Source: Roseococcus sp. SDR
GTDB taxonomy: Bacteria; Pseudomonadota; Alphaproteobacteria; Acetobacterales; Acetobacteraceae
NCBI RefSeq assembly: GCF_019083995.1
Contig: NZ_JAHRCU010000006.1
Span: 124,001 to 188,000, forward strand
Direction: 5' to 3'
DNA length: 64,000 nt
Numbering within the stretch: the first letter of the stretch is position 1; each line of letters opens with the position of its first letter. Both the position numbers and the translations under genes were made by a program. The notes beneath the pieces were generated by a model that had not been told where the DNA came from, did no database searches, and was given only the letters and a program-made list of their open reading frames with translations. This document shows, one piece after another, positions 28,985-37,921 of the stretch.

Positions 28985-30001
28985 ATGCGCACCCGCTACC
29001 GCATCCAACGCCGCGCCTTGCTGGGCGGCGGCGCCGCCTTCGCCCTGGCCGCCGTGCCCGGCGCGCGCGTCGCCGTGCCGCAGAGCCTGGACCGCGTCTC
29101 CTTCCACACCAACTGGCGCGCCCAGGCCGAGCATGGCGGCTATTACCAGGCCGTCGCCGCCGGCCTCTATCGCCGCGCGGGCCTCGAGGTGGATCTCCGC
29201 CAGGGCGGCCCGAACCTCGATCCGGTGCGCCTGCTGGTCGCCGGCCGCGTGGACATGATCATGTCCAACGGCTTCCAGGCGCTGACCTATGTGCGCGAGA
29301 ACGTGCCCGCGCTCACCATCGCCGCCATGATGCAGAAGGACCCGCAGGTCCTGATGACGCATGAGGGCAACGGCATCAACAGCTTCGAGGATATGCGCGG
29401 CCGGCCCATCCTGGTGGGCTCGGGCGGGCGCGTGACCTATTGGCCCTTCCTCAAGGCGCGCTTCGGCTTCACCGATGACCAGGTGCGCCCCTACACCTTC
29501 AACATCCAGCCCTGGCTGGTGGACCGCATGGCCATCCAGCAGGGGTTTCTCTCCTCCGAGCCGCTCTCGGCCATCCAGGCCGGCGCGCGCCCCAAGGTCT
29601 TCCTCATCGCCGATGCGGGCTATGAGAATTACCAGACGACCGTGGACATCATGCGCCCCATGATGGAGCAGCGGAGCGACGTGGTGCAGCGCTTCATCAA
29701 CGCGAGCATCGAGGGCTGGACGCAATACATGCGCGGCCAGGACATCGCCGCGGCCAACCGCCTCATCATCCGCGACAATCCCGAGATGAACGAGGAGCGC
29801 ATCGCCTACGCCATCCGCGTGATGAACGAGCAGGGCATCGTCATCTCGGGCGACGCCAACACCCTGGGCGTGGGCGCCATGACCGATGCGCGGTGGGAGC
29901 GCTTCTACAACACGATGCGCGATGCCGGGATCTATCCCGCCGGGCTCGACTTCCGGCGCGGCTATGACCTGCGCTTCGTGAACAAGCGGGTGGGGCTCTG
30001 A
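28985..30001 (+). CDS. NMT1/THI5-like ABC transporter substrate-binding protein
   Basis: 338 residues. A twin-arginine-like signal (RRALLGGGAAFALAAVPGARV) is followed by an NMT1-type domain with FHTNWRAQAEHGGYYQAVAAGLY and DVRQGG-like ligand segments. Such proteins bind hydroxymethylpyrimidines, sulfonates or taurine in the periplasm. AGGAGA precedes the ATG. It is followed by its own ATPase and permease, forming a complete importer. No TPP riboswitch fits in the 67 bp upstream, which argues against simple thiamine control. Confidence 0.85.
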   Translation: MRTRYRIQRRALLGGGAAFALAAVPGARVAVPQSLDRVSFHTNWRAQAEHGGYYQAVAAGLYRRAGLEVDLRQGGPNLDPVRLLVAGRVDMIMSNGFQALTYVRENVPALTIAAMMQKDPQVLMTHEGNGINSFEDMRGRPILVGSGGRVTYWPFLKARFGFTDDQVRPYTFNIQPWLVDRMAIQQGFLSSEPLSAIQAGARPKVFLIADAGYENYQTTVDIMRPMMEQRSDVVQRFINASIEGWTQYMRGQDIAAANRLIIRDNPEMNEERIAYAIRVMNEQGIVISGDANTLGVGAMTDARWERFYNTMRDAGIYPAGLDFRRGYDLRFVNKRVGL

Positions 30002-30007
30002 CCCCGT

Positions 30008-30043
30008 CCGATCGGCCTCGCGGAGCGAGGGCGTGAATCGGCC
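30008..30043. repeat. Hairpin repeat overlapping an ABC ATPase start
   Basis: CCGAT-C, a short stem CCTCG/CGAGG, then GTGA-ATCGG: the same architecture as the element at 20215-20253. The GTGA at 30033 doubles as the presumed GTG start of the next gene. Confidence 0.5.
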
Positions 30044-30794
30044 GGGCAGCGTATCTCTGCTGAGACTGGACGCCGTCGGGAAGCAGTTCCCCGGCGGCGT
30101 CACGGCCGTCGAAGGCGTCTCCCTCGATATCGCCGAGGGCGATTTTCTGGCCCTGCTCGGCCCCTCCGGCTGCGGCAAATCCACCCTGCTGCGGATGATC
30201 GCGGGCCTGATCGAACCGAGCGAAGGCCGCCTCGCCTGGGGCGCCGACATGGCGGGCCGGATCGGCTTCGTCTTCCAGGAGCCCACGCTGATGCCCTGGG
30301 CCACGGCGCTGCGCAACGTGGCCCTGCCGCTGGAACTGGCCGGCACGCCCCGCGCGGAGGCCGAGCGCCGCGCCCGCGAAGCCCTGGCCCGCGTGGACCT
30401 GACCGGCTTCGAGAGCGCCTGGCCCCGCACCCTCTCGGGGGGCATGAAGATGCGCGTCTCCATCGCGCGCGCCCTCGTCACCCGCCCGCGCCTGCTGCTG
30501 ATGGACGAGCCCTTCGCGGCGCTGGACGAAATCACCCGCCACCGCCTGAACGAGGATCTGCTGCGCCTTTGGCGCGATGAGCGCTTCACGACCGTCTTCG
30601 TCACCCACTCCACCTTCGAGAGCGTCTTCCTGGCCGAGCGCATCCTGGTCATGTCGCCCCGCCCCGGCCGCATCGCGGCCGAGCTGCATGTGCCAGCCGA
30701 GGACCGCGCCACGCCGGAATTCCGGACCTCTTCGTCCTATGCCGCGCACTGCCGCGCCGTCTCCCACGCGCTCTCGGCCGCGATGGCCGCATGA
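30033..30794 (+). CDS. ABC transporter ATP-binding protein (SsuB/TauB type)
   Basis: 253 residues with Walker A GPSGCGKS (43-50), Q-loop FVFQEPTLMPW, signature LSGGMKMRVSIARAL and Walker B LLLMDEPFAALD. It belongs to the nitrate/sulfonate/taurine importer branch and powers the permease that overlaps its stop by 4 bp. The GTG at 30033 lies inside a hairpin repeat. No better start exists before the conserved LLRLDAVGKQF, so the first residues are uncertain. Confidence 0.92.
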   Translation: MNRPGSVSLLRLDAVGKQFPGGVTAVEGVSLDIAEGDFLALLGPSGCGKSTLLRMIAGLIEPSEGRLAWGADMAGRIGFVFQEPTLMPWATALRNVALPLELAGTPRAEAERRAREALARVDLTGFESAWPRTLSGGMKMRVSIARALVTRPRLLLMDEPFAALDEITRHRLNEDLLRLWRDERFTTVFVTHSTFESVFLAERILVMSPRPGRIAAELHVPAEDRATPEFRTSSSYAAHCRAVSHALSAAMAA

Positions 30795-31561
30795 ACCGCG
30801 CGCTGCGCATCCTGGCACCGACGATCGTCGGCCTGCTCTTCCTGGGCGGCTGGGAATGGCTCGTGCAGGCCCGCGATATCCCGCCCTATATCCTGCCGGG
30901 CCCCGTGCTGATCGGGCAGACGCTGGTGCGGGACTGGGCTTCGCTGCTGCCCTCGCTGGTCATCACGGCGCAGATCACCTTCGCCGCGCTCTTCGTCGCC
31001 GCCACGCTGGGCCTCGCCCTCGCCATCCTCTTCGCGCAGTCGCGCGTGGTGGAGATGTCGCTCTATCCCTATGCGGTGATTTTGCAGGTCACGCCCATCG
31101 TCGCCATCGCGCCGCTCATCATCATCTGGGCCGACAATCTCTGGCTCGCGCTGCTGATCTGCGCCTGGATCGTCGCCTTCTTCCCGATCCTGGCCAACAC
31201 CACCACCGGGCTGAACAGCGTGGACCCGAACCTGCGCGACCTGTTCCGCCTCTACCGCGCCAGCCGCTGGCAGGTGCTGGTCCGGCTGCAATTGCCGACG
31301 GCGCTGCCCTATTTCCTGGCCGGGCTGCGCATTTCGGGCGGGCTGTCGCTGATCGGTGCCATCGTCGCCGAGTTCGTGGCCGGCACGGGCGGCTCCTCCT
31401 CGGGCCTCGCCTCGCGCATCCTCGAGACGGGCTACCAGCTCCAGATCCCGCGCATGTTCGCGGCGCTGGTGCTGGTCTCGGCCTTCGGCATCCTGATCTT
31501 CCTCTGCCTCACCCTCGTCTCGCACCTGCTGCTGCGCCGCTGGCACGAGGAGGCGAAGTAG
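30791..31561 (+). CDS. ABC transporter permease (SsuC/TauC type)
   Basis: 256 residues with about six membrane helices and the EAA-like loop near DLFRLYRASRWQVLVRLQLP. It forms the inner-membrane channel of the importer encoded with the binding protein at 28985 and the ATPase at 30033. The 4-bp overlap with the ATPase shows coupling. Confidence 0.92.
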   Translation: MNRALRILAPTIVGLLFLGGWEWLVQARDIPPYILPGPVLIGQTLVRDWASLLPSLVITAQITFAALFVAATLGLALAILFAQSRVVEMSLYPYAVILQVTPIVAIAPLIIIWADNLWLALLICAWIVAFFPILANTTTGLNSVDPNLRDLFRLYRASRWQVLVRLQLPTALPYFLAGLRISGGLSLIGAIVAEFVAGTGGSSSGLASRILETGYQLQIPRMFAALVLVSAFGILIFLCLTLVSHLLLRRWHEEAK

Positions 31562-31653
31562 GCCCCCTCCCCCTTGGGGCCGGGAGGGCGAAGGACGCGC
31601 GGCGCCGTCCATCACGCTCCCGGCCATCCCGGGGGGGATCTGGTTTCCGCCGC

Positions 31654-32448
31654 TTACCGCAGCCGCGCGGGAAGCTGCGCCGGGAGCTGGATGGCCTGGA
31701 CCTCCCAGCGCAGGCGCATCGGGTCGGTGAGCGCCAGGGTCAGCGTGGCCGAGCGGTCGGGCACGTTGACCGAGGTGAGCGTCACCTCCCACAGCCCGGC
31801 CTCGACCAGCCGCACCCGGCTGAGCATATCCCGCGCCGGCTGGCTGCCCCCGGCGGCGAGCCGCTCGTTCAGCAGCACGGCGAGGCCGGCGGGCGAGGCC
31901 AGGCGCTCGGCCATGTCCTGCGCCATGCCGGTGATGAAGTCCGGCATGGGTGCCGTGGAGTTGCGCTGCGTCTCGGCGGCGAGCGCCGCGTTGAGCGCGG
32001 GGCGCAGCGTGTTCCAGTCGATGTAGTGGGCCAGCGCCGCCGCATCGCCGCGCTGGATCGCGGCAGCCACCTGCACGGCGGAAGCGACGGGCGAGCCCGC
32101 ATAGACCGCGACCAGCGTACAGGCCATGACGGCCAGGACGCGCTTGAAGCGCCCAAGGCCCCGCTTGGGTTGCACCTGGCGGCGGGCGGCCTGGGCGGCA
32201 CGCAGGCGCTCGGCCTCGGTGCTCCAGCGTTCGACCGAATCTTCCAGGAAGGAGCGCCGGATGGCGCCGGTGCGGCTCTGCCGGGCCTGGATGAGGCCAC
32301 GCAAACGGCCCACCGGGTCCCGCCGCGGGGCGGTTTGGGTGGCCCCCGCCACCATCCCCGCCGGGTTGGACATTTCGGAACGAGCGGCCTGGCGAGCGTC
32401 AAACTCCGCCCAGACCTCGTCCCACGTATTGCTACACGTGGTACTCAT
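31654..32448 (-). CDS. DUF2939-family membrane protein
   Basis: 264 residues. A basic, Gln/Arg-rich cytoplasmic part (1-100) is followed by one helix (RFKRVLAVMACTLVAVYAG) and an outside domain containing VAAAIQRGDAAALAHYIDW, the DUF2939 signature. GGGGGA lies before the ATG at 32448. Members are uncharacterised and probably envelope-located. The long charged N-terminal cytoplasmic extension is unusual compared with the short form of the family known to me. Confidence 0.75.
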   Translation of the reverse strand: MSTTCSNTWDEVWAEFDARQAARSEMSNPAGMVAGATQTAPRRDPVGRLRGLIQARQSRTGAIRRSFLEDSVERWSTEAERLRAAQAARRQVQPKRGLGRFKRVLAVMACTLVAVYAGSPVASAVQVAAAIQRGDAAALAHYIDWNTLRPALNAALAAETQRNSTAPMPDFITGMAQDMAERLASPAGLAVLLNERLAAGGSQPARDMLSRVRLVEAGLWEVTLTSVNVPDRSATLTLALTDPMRLRWEVQAIQLPAQLPARLR

Positions 32449-32515
32449 CTTAATCCCCCATATTCCCCAGGCCGAGAATGGCTGATGCTCAAATCAGAGC
32501 AAAGTCTCCATTTTG

Positions 32516-32543
32516 AGAATATGTCGGGAAAAGCGTATATTCT
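32516..32543. promoter_or_regulatory. AT-rich inverted repeat upstream of the DUF2939 gene
   Basis: AGAATAT and ATATTCT, 7-bp arms separated by 14 bp, in the only AT-rich stretch nearby, about 70-95 bp before the DUF2939 start. It could be an operator or part of a promoter; no clear -35/-10 pair is seen. Confidence 0.3.
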
Positions 32544-32564
32544 TGGTTAACGCCGTTCCTAAAC

Positions 32565-33155
32565 TTAGACTAGAGAGACAATCCAGGACTCGAGCGCGGC
32601 GAAGGCCTGGCCCAGCGCCGCCTGCATCGCCGCGGCCCGTTGCGCCGCGCCCGCCTCCAACGCGACCGGAGACCGGCCTTCCACAACGGTTTGTCCAAGG
32701 GCGCGGGCGTCACCCAGCCCACCCGCCTGCGCCAGAAGCAGCGCCGCCAAGCTCGCTCGGGCGCCATCAGGCCCCACCTGGAGCGCCACCAACTCTGTCT
32801 CTAAAACAAGAAAAGTCGCCAAACGTGAACCGGGCGCCGTCACCGCGGTGAAGCGGCCCGAGGCGAGCAGCCATTGCCGCAGCGCCAGCTCCGCCAATTC
32901 GGCCGGGGGTGCCAGCCATTCCTCATAGGGCGCCACCTCGACCTGCCCCGCGCCACGCAGCCGCTGCAGCCCGCGCTGCTCCATCCCCGGGGCGGCCCGC
33001 ATGCTCCGCACCAGCAGGGCCTGGCGCAGCCGCGCGCCCGGCGGCCCCTCCCGCCGAGGAGACAGGGCAAAGCGTTGGGATTCGATGAAGGGCCGGTCCG
33101 GCAGGACCGAGCAGCCGGCCAGCAATGGCAGGCCAAGGAGGATGCGGCGGTTCAT
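32565..33155 (-). CDS. PqiC/ABC-auxiliary lipoprotein of the Mla-type system
   Basis: 196 residues. A lipobox (LPLLAGC, Cys near 15) makes it a lipoprotein, and the body matches the ABC_trans_aux/DUF330 family (FIESQRFAL, VEVAPYEEWLAPPAELAELA). In PqiABC and MCE systems such a lipoprotein sits in the outer membrane and helps lipid transfer between membranes. The start overlaps the MlaD stop by 4 bp, so it is the last gene of the operon. Confidence 0.85.
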   Translation of the reverse strand: MNRRILLGLPLLAGCSVLPDRPFIESQRFALSPRREGPPGARLRQALLVRSMRAAPGMEQRGLQRLRGAGQVEVAPYEEWLAPPAELAELALRQWLLASGRFTAVTAPGSRLATFLVLETELVALQVGPDGARASLAALLLAQAGGLGDARALGQTVVEGRSPVALEAGAAQRAAAMQAALGQAFAALESWIVSLV

Positions 33156-34174
33156 CGTGTGGCTCCGGGCGGGGCCGGGGGCGGCGCGCCCCACAAGGCC
33201 TGGGAGGGCGAGCGCCGCAGCGCCTCGGTCGTCTCGCGCAGATTGGCGGTGGCGGCGCGCAGATCCCGCAGCAGGGGCGCCAGCTCGGCCTGGACATCGG
33301 TGGTGGCGTTGCGCGCCGCCCGCAGGCTGGAATCGAGCTGCCCGATCGTCCCCGGAAGCCGCGCCGTCGCCCGCCGCAGATCCTGCGCGGCGGCGCCCAT
33401 GGCGGTGAGCGTCTCCCGCACCTCGGCCCCATCGGCCAGGCCCTTGATGGCGCCGGCCGTGGCGCGCAGCTCAGACACCGCGCCCGGCACATCGGCCTGG
33501 CTCGCGATGGCGCGCAGCTCCTGCATCAGCGTCGCCGCCTCGCGCAGCGCCACCGCCACCTCGCCCGTATCGGTCTGCCGCCGGAGATCGAGGAAGAGGT
33601 CGTTGATGTTCGCCACCACCGCCGCGAAGTCGATGCCCTGGATCTGCCGCAGCACCATCTCGGCCGCGCTGGTCACCTGCGCCACCGTCGAGGGCACGGC
33701 CGGAATCCAGGCAAAGCGGGGCGTCCAGGGCAGCGTCGGCACCGGATAGCGATCGGCATCCAGGAAATCCAGCTCGATATAGGCGACGCCGGTGATGCCC
33801 TGGCTCGCCAGCCGCGCGCGCAGCCCCGCCGCCACCGCGTCATCGGTGGAGGGCACGTCGCCCACCCGCGTCAGGCTGACCGCGAAGCGCACCACCACGA
33901 GCTGGAAGGCCGCGGCGAAGGCCTCGCCTTCCGGCCGGCGATACTCGGCCGAAGCAAGGCCGATCTCGGTCACCCGCCCCACCGAGACGCCGCGATACCG
34001 CACGGGCGAGCCGACCTCGAGCCCCTGCACGCTCTCCCGGATATAGGTCTCGAACATCACGTCGCTGCGGCTCAGCCGGTTCTGCGTCAGGAACAGCACC
34101 ACCCCCACCAGGAGTGCCAGCCCCACCACCACCAGCAGCCCGACCGAGAGCTGGATCCTGCGCATGCTCGCCAT
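33152..34174 (-). CDS. mlaD: MlaD-family MCE lipid-binding protein
   Basis: 340 residues. One N-terminal membrane helix (LSVGLLVVVGLALLVGVVLF) precedes an MCE domain (ETYIRESVQGLEVGSPVRYRG split here: YIRESVQGL, VGSPVRYRGVSVGRV). A long helical tail follows with repeated heptad-like segments (about 160-320), ending in a Pro-rich stretch. MCE proteins form a periplasmic hexamer that shuttles phospholipids. The ATG directly follows the mlaF stop. The extended tail is more like PqiB or actinobacterial MCE proteins than the 183-residue E. coli MlaD. Confidence 0.88.
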   Translation of the reverse strand: MASMRRIQLSVGLLVVVGLALLVGVVLFLTQNRLSRSDVMFETYIRESVQGLEVGSPVRYRGVSVGRVTEIGLASAEYRRPEGEAFAAAFQLVVVRFAVSLTRVGDVPSTDDAVAAGLRARLASQGITGVAYIELDFLDADRYPVPTLPWTPRFAWIPAVPSTVAQVTSAAEMVLRQIQGIDFAAVVANINDLFLDLRRQTDTGEVAVALREAATLMQELRAIASQADVPGAVSELRATAGAIKGLADGAEVRETLTAMGAAAQDLRRATARLPGTIGQLDSSLRAARNATTDVQAELAPLLRDLRAATANLRETTEALRRSPSQALWGAPPPAPPGATR

Positions 34175-34954
34175 CTACATCACCTCCCGCCGGAAGAAGG
34201 CGCGCACCGTGGGGTGCTCGCTTTCGTCCCGCAGCCGCTTCGGGTCGCCCTCGGCGATCATCCCCTGCGCCTCCTTGTCCAGCATGATGCAGCGGTCCCC
34301 GATGGCCAGGATGGATTGCAGCTCATGCGTCACCACCACGAAGGTCGTCCCCGTCTCCCGCGCGAGTGACAGGATCAGCGCATCAAGCCCCGCCGAGGTG
34401 ATGGGATCGAGCCCCGCGCTCGGCTCATCCAGGAACAGGATCTCGGGGTCCAGCGCCATGGCGCGCGCGATGCCGGCGCGCTTGAGCATGCCGCCCGAGA
34501 TTTCCGCGGGCAACCGGTCCTGCGCATCGCCCAGGCCCACCAGGCCGAGCTTGGCGCTGGCCACCAGCGCGCGCGCCGCCTGGGGCAGCTTGGTGTGCGC
34601 CTCGATCGGCAGCATCACATTCTCGGCCAGCGTCAGCGAGCCGAGCAGAGCGCCCGATTGCCACATGACGCCGATGCGGCGCAGCAGCGCGCGCCGCGCC
34701 TCGCCCTCCAGCCCCGTCCAGTCGCCCTCCAGCACGCGGATCTTGCCCTTGGAGGGCGGCATCAGCCCGATCAGCAGCTTGAGGAGGGTGGACTTGCCGC
34801 AACCGGAGCCGCCGAGGATGACGAAGACCTCGCCGCGGCGGACCTCGAAGGTCACATCCTTGAAGATGGTGCGCGCGCCGAAGCGCATGGCCACACCCTC
34901 GGCCGTCAGCACCGCCGGCGCGCCCTGGGATGGAGTCGGGGGGGTTTCCACCAT
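34175..34954 (-). CDS. mlaF: MCE-system ABC transporter ATP-binding protein
   Basis: 259 residues with Walker A GGSGCGKSTLL, signature ISGGMLKRAGIARAM (the M-x-K-R form typical of MlaF) and Walker B ILFLDEPSAGLD. It energises lipid transport through MlaE. The start overlaps the mlaE stop by one base (TGATG). Confidence 0.95.
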   Translation of the reverse strand: MVETPPTPSQGAPAVLTAEGVAMRFGARTIFKDVTFEVRRGEVFVILGGSGCGKSTLLKLLIGLMPPSKGKIRVLEGDWTGLEGEARRALLRRIGVMWQSGALLGSLTLAENVMLPIEAHTKLPQAARALVASAKLGLVGLGDAQDRLPAEISGGMLKRAGIARAMALDPEILFLDEPSAGLDPITSAGLDALILSLARETGTTFVVVTHELQSILAIGDRCIMLDKEAQGMIAEGDPKRLRDESEHPTVRAFFRREVM

Positions 34955-36060
34955 CACCAGCCCAGCCGGAAGAAGAGGATGGCGAAGAGGCCGTCCAGCA
35001 CCACCAGCGCCACGATGCCGCCCACCACGGCGGCGGTCGCCGCATCGCCCACCGCGCGCGGCCCACGCCCGGCGGACAAGCCCGCCTGGCAGCCGATATA
35101 GCCGATGGCCAGCCCGAAGATCGCGGCCTTGCCCAGGCCGCCGGCCAGATCCTCCAGCGAGAGCCATTGCTCGAGCTGGTTGAGCACGGCGACCGGCGGG
35201 AAGCCCAGCGTCGCCATCACGATCATCATGCCGAGGATGCCGGTGACGTTCATCACCATCGCCAGCGCCGGCATGACCAGGGTGGAGGCGAGAATCCGCG
35301 GCACCACCAGCCAGGCCACGGGGTCGAGCCCCATGATCTTCAGCGCGTCCACCTCCTCGTTCACCCGCATGGTGCCGAGTTCCGCCGCATAGGCCGAGCC
35401 GGTGCGCCCGGCGAGGATGATCGAGGCGAGCAAGGGCCCCAGCTCGCGCGTCAGCGAGATGCCGACCAGCTGCGGGATGAAGATCTCCGCGCCGAATTGC
35501 CGCATGGGAACGGAGGATTGGAAAGCCAGGATCACGCCGATCAGCGTGCCGAGCAGGATGCAGAGGGGGAAGGCGCGCGTGCCCGCCTCGTCCAGGTGGC
35601 GCATCACCTCGGCCCAGCGCAGCCGCCAGGGGCGCGGGATGAGGCGAAGGGATGCCAGCACCGTCTCGCCCAGGAAGGCCATGCGCGCTGCCACGGCGCG
35701 AAGCCGGTCCAGCGTGGCGGCGCCAATCATGGTCAGCGGGCGGAAGGGCCGGGGCGCGGGCGCCGGCGGCTCGGGCGGGATGGCCTTGCGGAAACGCTCC
35801 AGGGCGCCGCGCGGCGCGGCCTCCGTCGGCTCGCGCCACTCGGCCGCGCCGGCCTGGCGCGCCAGCGAGACGAGCAGCGCGGCGCCGCCGGAATCGAGCT
35901 GCGTCACGCCGGCCGCGTCCAGCGTCAGGGGATCGCCCGGCCGCGCCGCGCGATGCGCCGCCTCCCAGCCGGCCGTGGCGGCGGCGGTGTCCAGCGTGCC
36001 GCGGAAGCGCAGGACGAGACGGCCGGCCTCGGTCTCGGCCTGGAAGGGGGCGCTTGGCAT
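34954..36060 (-). CDS. mlaE: STAS-MlaE fusion permease
   Basis: 368 residues. The first 95 or so form a STAS-like domain (LVLRFRGTLDTAAATAGWEA, LDAAGVTQLDSGGAALLVSL), equivalent to MlaB. From about 125 the MlaE permease follows, with the conserved GTRAFPLCILLGTLIGVILAFQ (given as GTRAFPLCILLG and GVILAFQSSVPMRQFG) and the RELGPLLASIILAGRTGSAY loop. It forms the membrane channel of the lipid transporter. The ATG at 36060 is chosen because upstream codons do not look like protein. First gene of mlaEFD-lipoprotein. Confidence 0.9.
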   Translation of the reverse strand: MPSAPFQAETEAGRLVLRFRGTLDTAAATAGWEAAHRAARPGDPLTLDAAGVTQLDSGGAALLVSLARQAGAAEWREPTEAAPRGALERFRKAIPPEPPAPAPRPFRPLTMIGAATLDRLRAVAARMAFLGETVLASLRLIPRPWRLRWAEVMRHLDEAGTRAFPLCILLGTLIGVILAFQSSVPMRQFGAEIFIPQLVGISLTRELGPLLASIILAGRTGSAYAAELGTMRVNEEVDALKIMGLDPVAWLVVPRILASTLVMPALAMVMNVTGILGMMIVMATLGFPPVAVLNQLEQWLSLEDLAGGLGKAAIFGLAIGYIGCQAGLSAGRGPRAVGDAATAAVVGGIVALVVLDGLFAILFFRLGW

Positions 36061-36115
36061 CTGGCCGGGACCATGCACGCCCCGCGTGCAGGCGTTCAAG
36101 AGGTTTCCCGGGATG

Positions 36116-36892
36116 TCAGGCCTGCAAGGCGTGCAGCAGCACCGCCGTGGCTGCCGCAACATTGAGACTCTCGACGAGGCCCGAGCCCGGCAGCGTCACG
36201 CGCTCGGCGCAGCAGGCCAGGATCTCGGGCGAGAGCCCCGTCTCCTCCGCGCCCATGACCAGCGCGATGGGCTTGTTGCGCGCGATCCGCGCCGGTGGCA
36301 GCCCGCCCGAGGCGACGGCGCCCACCACATGCCACTGGCCCGAGAAACGCCGCAGCGTGCTGCCCAGGTCCTCCGCGCGGAACACGGCCAGGTGCTCCAG
36401 CGCGCCCTCGGAGGTGCGGAAGGCGGCGTCCGAGAGATCCGCCTGGCGCTGGTCGCCCGAGAGCAGCAGCGCCTTGGCGTGGAAGAAGGCGGCCGCGCGC
36501 GCGATGGCGCCGAGATTGTGCGGATTGCCGATACCGTCCAGCACCAGCAGCACGGGGGCGGCGAAGAGCACGGGCGGCGGCGGGTTCGGGATGGGCAGCG
36601 CGCGGCGCGGATCGGCGATGGCGACGATGCCGCCATGGTGCTCGGTGCCCGCGATCTTCGCCAGCTCATCCTCCAGCACCTCGCGATAGGCCTTTCGGTG
36701 CCGCGCCAGATAGCGGCAGAGGGGCCCCGCGACCGGCCGGCGCTCGGCCAGGTAATGCAGCCGCTGCACCGCCTCCGGCCGGCGGAGAAAGAGGGCGCGC
36801 ACCGCATTCACCCCGCAGATGCGCTGCGGCTCCGGCCGGCGGGGCGGCGGCGGATAGGCGGAGGGGCCGTAGCCGCCACGGAACTCAGACAT
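36116..36892 (-). CDS. rlmB: SpoU/TrmH-family RNA 2'-O-methyltransferase
   Basis: 258 residues. An L30e-like substrate domain (RICGVNAVRALFLRRPEAVQ) precedes the SPOUT knot with the three family motifs: NPHNLGAIARAAAFF, ALVMGAEETGLSPEI and LPGSGLVESLNVAAA. It methylates a ribose 2'-OH in rRNA or tRNA with SAM; RlmB (23S G2251) is the best guess. It overlaps the end of the upstream dehydrogenase gene by 8 bp. The first 20 residues are Pro/Arg-rich and probably disordered. Confidence 0.85.
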   Translation of the reverse strand: MSEFRGGYGPSAYPPPPRRPEPQRICGVNAVRALFLRRPEAVQRLHYLAERRPVAGPLCRYLARHRKAYREVLEDELAKIAGTEHHGGIVAIADPRRALPIPNPPPPVLFAAPVLLVLDGIGNPHNLGAIARAAAFFHAKALLLSGDQRQADLSDAAFRTSEGALEHLAVFRAEDLGSTLRRFSGQWHVVGAVASGGLPPARIARNKPIALVMGAEETGLSPEILACCAERVTLPGSGLVESLNVAAATAVLLHALQA

Positions 36893-37886
36893 CGGCCATG
36901 GCCTTGAGCTGCGCCAACAGCGCTTCCGGCACGGCGATGCCAGCGTCCTCGGCGCGGGCGGTGAGCCCGTCTCGCCGCGCGCCGGGCAGGCGGACGCCCT
37001 CATCGCCCAGCATGGCCGTGACCAGGGCTTCCATCCGGTCCAGGAAAGCGTCGCTTCCCGCCAGCGCGCCGGGGTCCACCGCCAGGATCGCGTGGCCCAG
37101 GCGCGGCGGGTTGGGCGAGGGGGCGAAGAAGCTGTCCGCCTCGAAGCCGAAGGCCGCCCCGCCCAGCGCCACGCAGAGCACCTCCACCACCAATGCCAGC
37201 GCCGCGCCCTTGGCGCCGCCCATGGCCAGCATCGCGCCATCCAGCGCTGCCTTGGCGTCGGTGGTCGGGCGGCCTTGGGAATCCAGCGCCCAGCCCTCCG
37301 GGATCGGCCGACCCTCCTTGGCGGCGACCATGATCTTGCCGCGCGCGACCTCGGAGAGGGCGAGGTCCACCACCATCGGCGCCGCATCCCGGCGCGGGAA
37401 GGCGGCGGCGACCGGGTTGGTGCCCAGCAGCGGGCGCCTGCCCCCCGGCACCGGCATGGCATAGGGCGAATTGGTGAAGGCCAGCGCCACCAGCCCGCGC
37501 CGCGCGAGGCGCCGCACGGGCAAAGCCATGGCGCCCGCATGATGGCTGTTGGTGATGGCGATGAAGGAAACACCATGCGCCGCCGCGCGCCGCGCCGCCT
37601 CTTCCTCGGCCAGGCGCAGCGCGGGATAGGCAAGCCCGTTGCCCGCATCCACCAGGGCCGCCCCACCCCGCTCTCGCGTCACGCGCGCGAGGGCCGCGCC
37701 ATCCGCCCGCCCCTCGCGCAGGAAGCCCGCATACATCGCAACGCGGGAGAGGCCGTGGCCGCCCTGCCCCTCCGCCTCGGCGGCCACGAGGGCCTCGGCG
37801 GTCAACGCCGCCATCTCCGGATTGGCTCCGGCGGCGGTCAGGGCGGCGGCGGCAAGGGCGCGGGCTTCGGCGAGGCTGATGGTCAT
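36885..37886 (-). CDS. Malate/L-lactate dehydrogenase (Ldh2 family)
   Basis: 333 residues of the NAD(P)-dependent type II malate/lactate/ureidoglycolate dehydrogenase family. Signatures are GQGGHGLSRVAMYAGFLREG near the N-terminus, ITNSHHAGAMALPVRRLARRG with the catalytic His, and GTNPVAAAFPR for cofactor binding. It oxidises a 2-hydroxy acid to a 2-keto acid; the substrate is undetermined. The ATG at 37886 gives a normal family length. It overlaps the methyltransferase gene and is 35 bp from the P450 gene. Confidence 0.85.
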   Translation of the reverse strand: MTISLAEARALAAAALTAAGANPEMAALTAEALVAAEAEGQGGHGLSRVAMYAGFLREGRADGAALARVTRERGGAALVDAGNGLAYPALRLAEEEAARRAAAHGVSFIAITNSHHAGAMALPVRRLARRGLVALAFTNSPYAMPVPGGRRPLLGTNPVAAAFPRRDAAPMVVDLALSEVARGKIMVAAKEGRPIPEGWALDSQGRPTTDAKAALDGAMLAMGGAKGAALALVVEVLCVALGGAAFGFEADSFFAPSPNPPRLGHAILAVDPGALAGSDAFLDRMEALVTAMLGDEGVRLPGARRDGLTARAEDAGIAVPEALLAQLKAMADV

Positions 37887-37921
37887 GCCCCGGTTGAAGC
37901 GCGGATCAGCCCCCAGGGCAA

